Below are positions 46,873-46,908 of a stretch of 46,908 nucleotides of DNA, in pieces. The translations under genes were made by a program, and so were the position numbers. The stretch's first letter is position 1. The number at the start of each line of letters is the position of its first letter. The notes under the pieces were generated by a model that searched no databases, was not told the DNA's origin, and saw nothing but the letters and a program-made list of their open reading frames with translations. Source of the DNA: Patescibacteria group bacterium (GTDB lineage: Bacteria > Patescibacteriota > Patescibacteriia > CAIXNZ01); NCBI GenBank assembly GCA_028714455.1, contig JAQTMG010000007.1, positions 1-46,908 on the forward strand, read 5' to 3'.

Positions 46873-46908
46873 TTATATTTCTTTTTCTATCCATTTCAAA
46901 TAATCTTC
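46873..46908 (-). CDS. partial C-terminus of an upstream gene
   Basis: The minus frame entering from the window edge reads EDYLKWIEKEI and stops at 46875-46873. Too short to identify; it may be the end of a real gene. Confidence 0.35.
   Translation of the reverse strand, partial: EDYLKWIEKEI

Noticed and set aside
1-46908. Alternative genetic code (TGA read as Gly, as in Gracilibacteria)
   Set aside because: Several genes end at TGA exactly where family length or ATGA overlap predicts a stop (for example mreD, and the miniprotein at 185).
1-46908. tRNA, rRNA or known riboswitch genes
   Set aside because: Scanned the intergenic stretches by eye for T-loop motifs and cloverleaf pairing and saw none; a covariance-model search would be decisive.

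Overview
The window looks like part of a small-genome Candidate Phyla Radiation (Patescibacteria, probably Parcubacteria-like) chromosome. This is inferred from gene content: mostly single-copy housekeeping genes, a split transketolase, the VirD4-like ATPase plus membrane-partner pair, a sigma-region-4/HARE-HTH protein, a DUF2090 aldolase-like protein and no amino-acid biosynthesis. TGA works as a stop (for example in the ATGA overlap of mreD and mrdA), so the Gracilibacteria/Absconditabacteria code is unlikely. Nearly all genes are on the minus strand. No tRNA, rRNA or CRISPR was seen.

Layout. 1-5.2 kb: a plus-strand zinc-ribbon miniprotein, a minus-strand serS - MurF-like - ftsQ group, and a lone plus-strand purF. 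5.2-13.6 kb: lysS, greA, then a cell-shape operon (membrane protein - proS - mreB - mreC - mreD - mrdA). 13.6-19 kb: DciA-like protein, two exported surface proteins, and a UvrD helicase-nuclease fusion. 19-28 kb: a decayed RAYT transposase, a CrtC/AttH-like protein, a 57-residue membrane protein, GNAT, tatD, cvpA, metG, an SGNH hydrolase, a MazG-like protein, a second RAYT, rsmI and a CYTH protein. 28-35.4 kb: two small genes of unknown role, a methyltransferase, and a sugar-phosphate module (rpiB, rpe, rubredoxin-FTR, transketolase N and C halves split by a GIY-YIG gene, DUF2090 and PfkB). 35.4-40.2 kb: VirD4-like ATPase, its membrane partner, and the sigma4/HARE protein. 40.3-46.9 kb: secF, a secD carrying two inserted parvulin domains, two plus-strand lipoproteins, and a small minus-strand operon (Nudix, DUF2007, NDT-like, ParB-like).

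Two gene classes stand out. Minus-strand core genes have AT-rich leaders with no visible Shine-Dalgarno sequence. Five plus-strand genes and one minus-strand miniprotein carry a full AGGAGG; most have their own strong terminator and look G+C-richer. Promoters are sigma70-like (TTGACN, 17 bp, TATAAT-like), and one (rpiB) appears leaderless.

The intergenic regions are rich in repeats. A 28-bp palindrome (GTAGAGAC...GTCTCTAC) occurs five times. In two places it sits inside an outer inverted repeat (GGCGAAAACGCC...), which also occurs once without it. One palindrome copy lies in frame inside the decayed RAYT gene. A second family (GTCATCC.../...CCATGAC) borders the other RAYT and the GIY-YIG gene, and AT-rich repeats sit just before several start codons.
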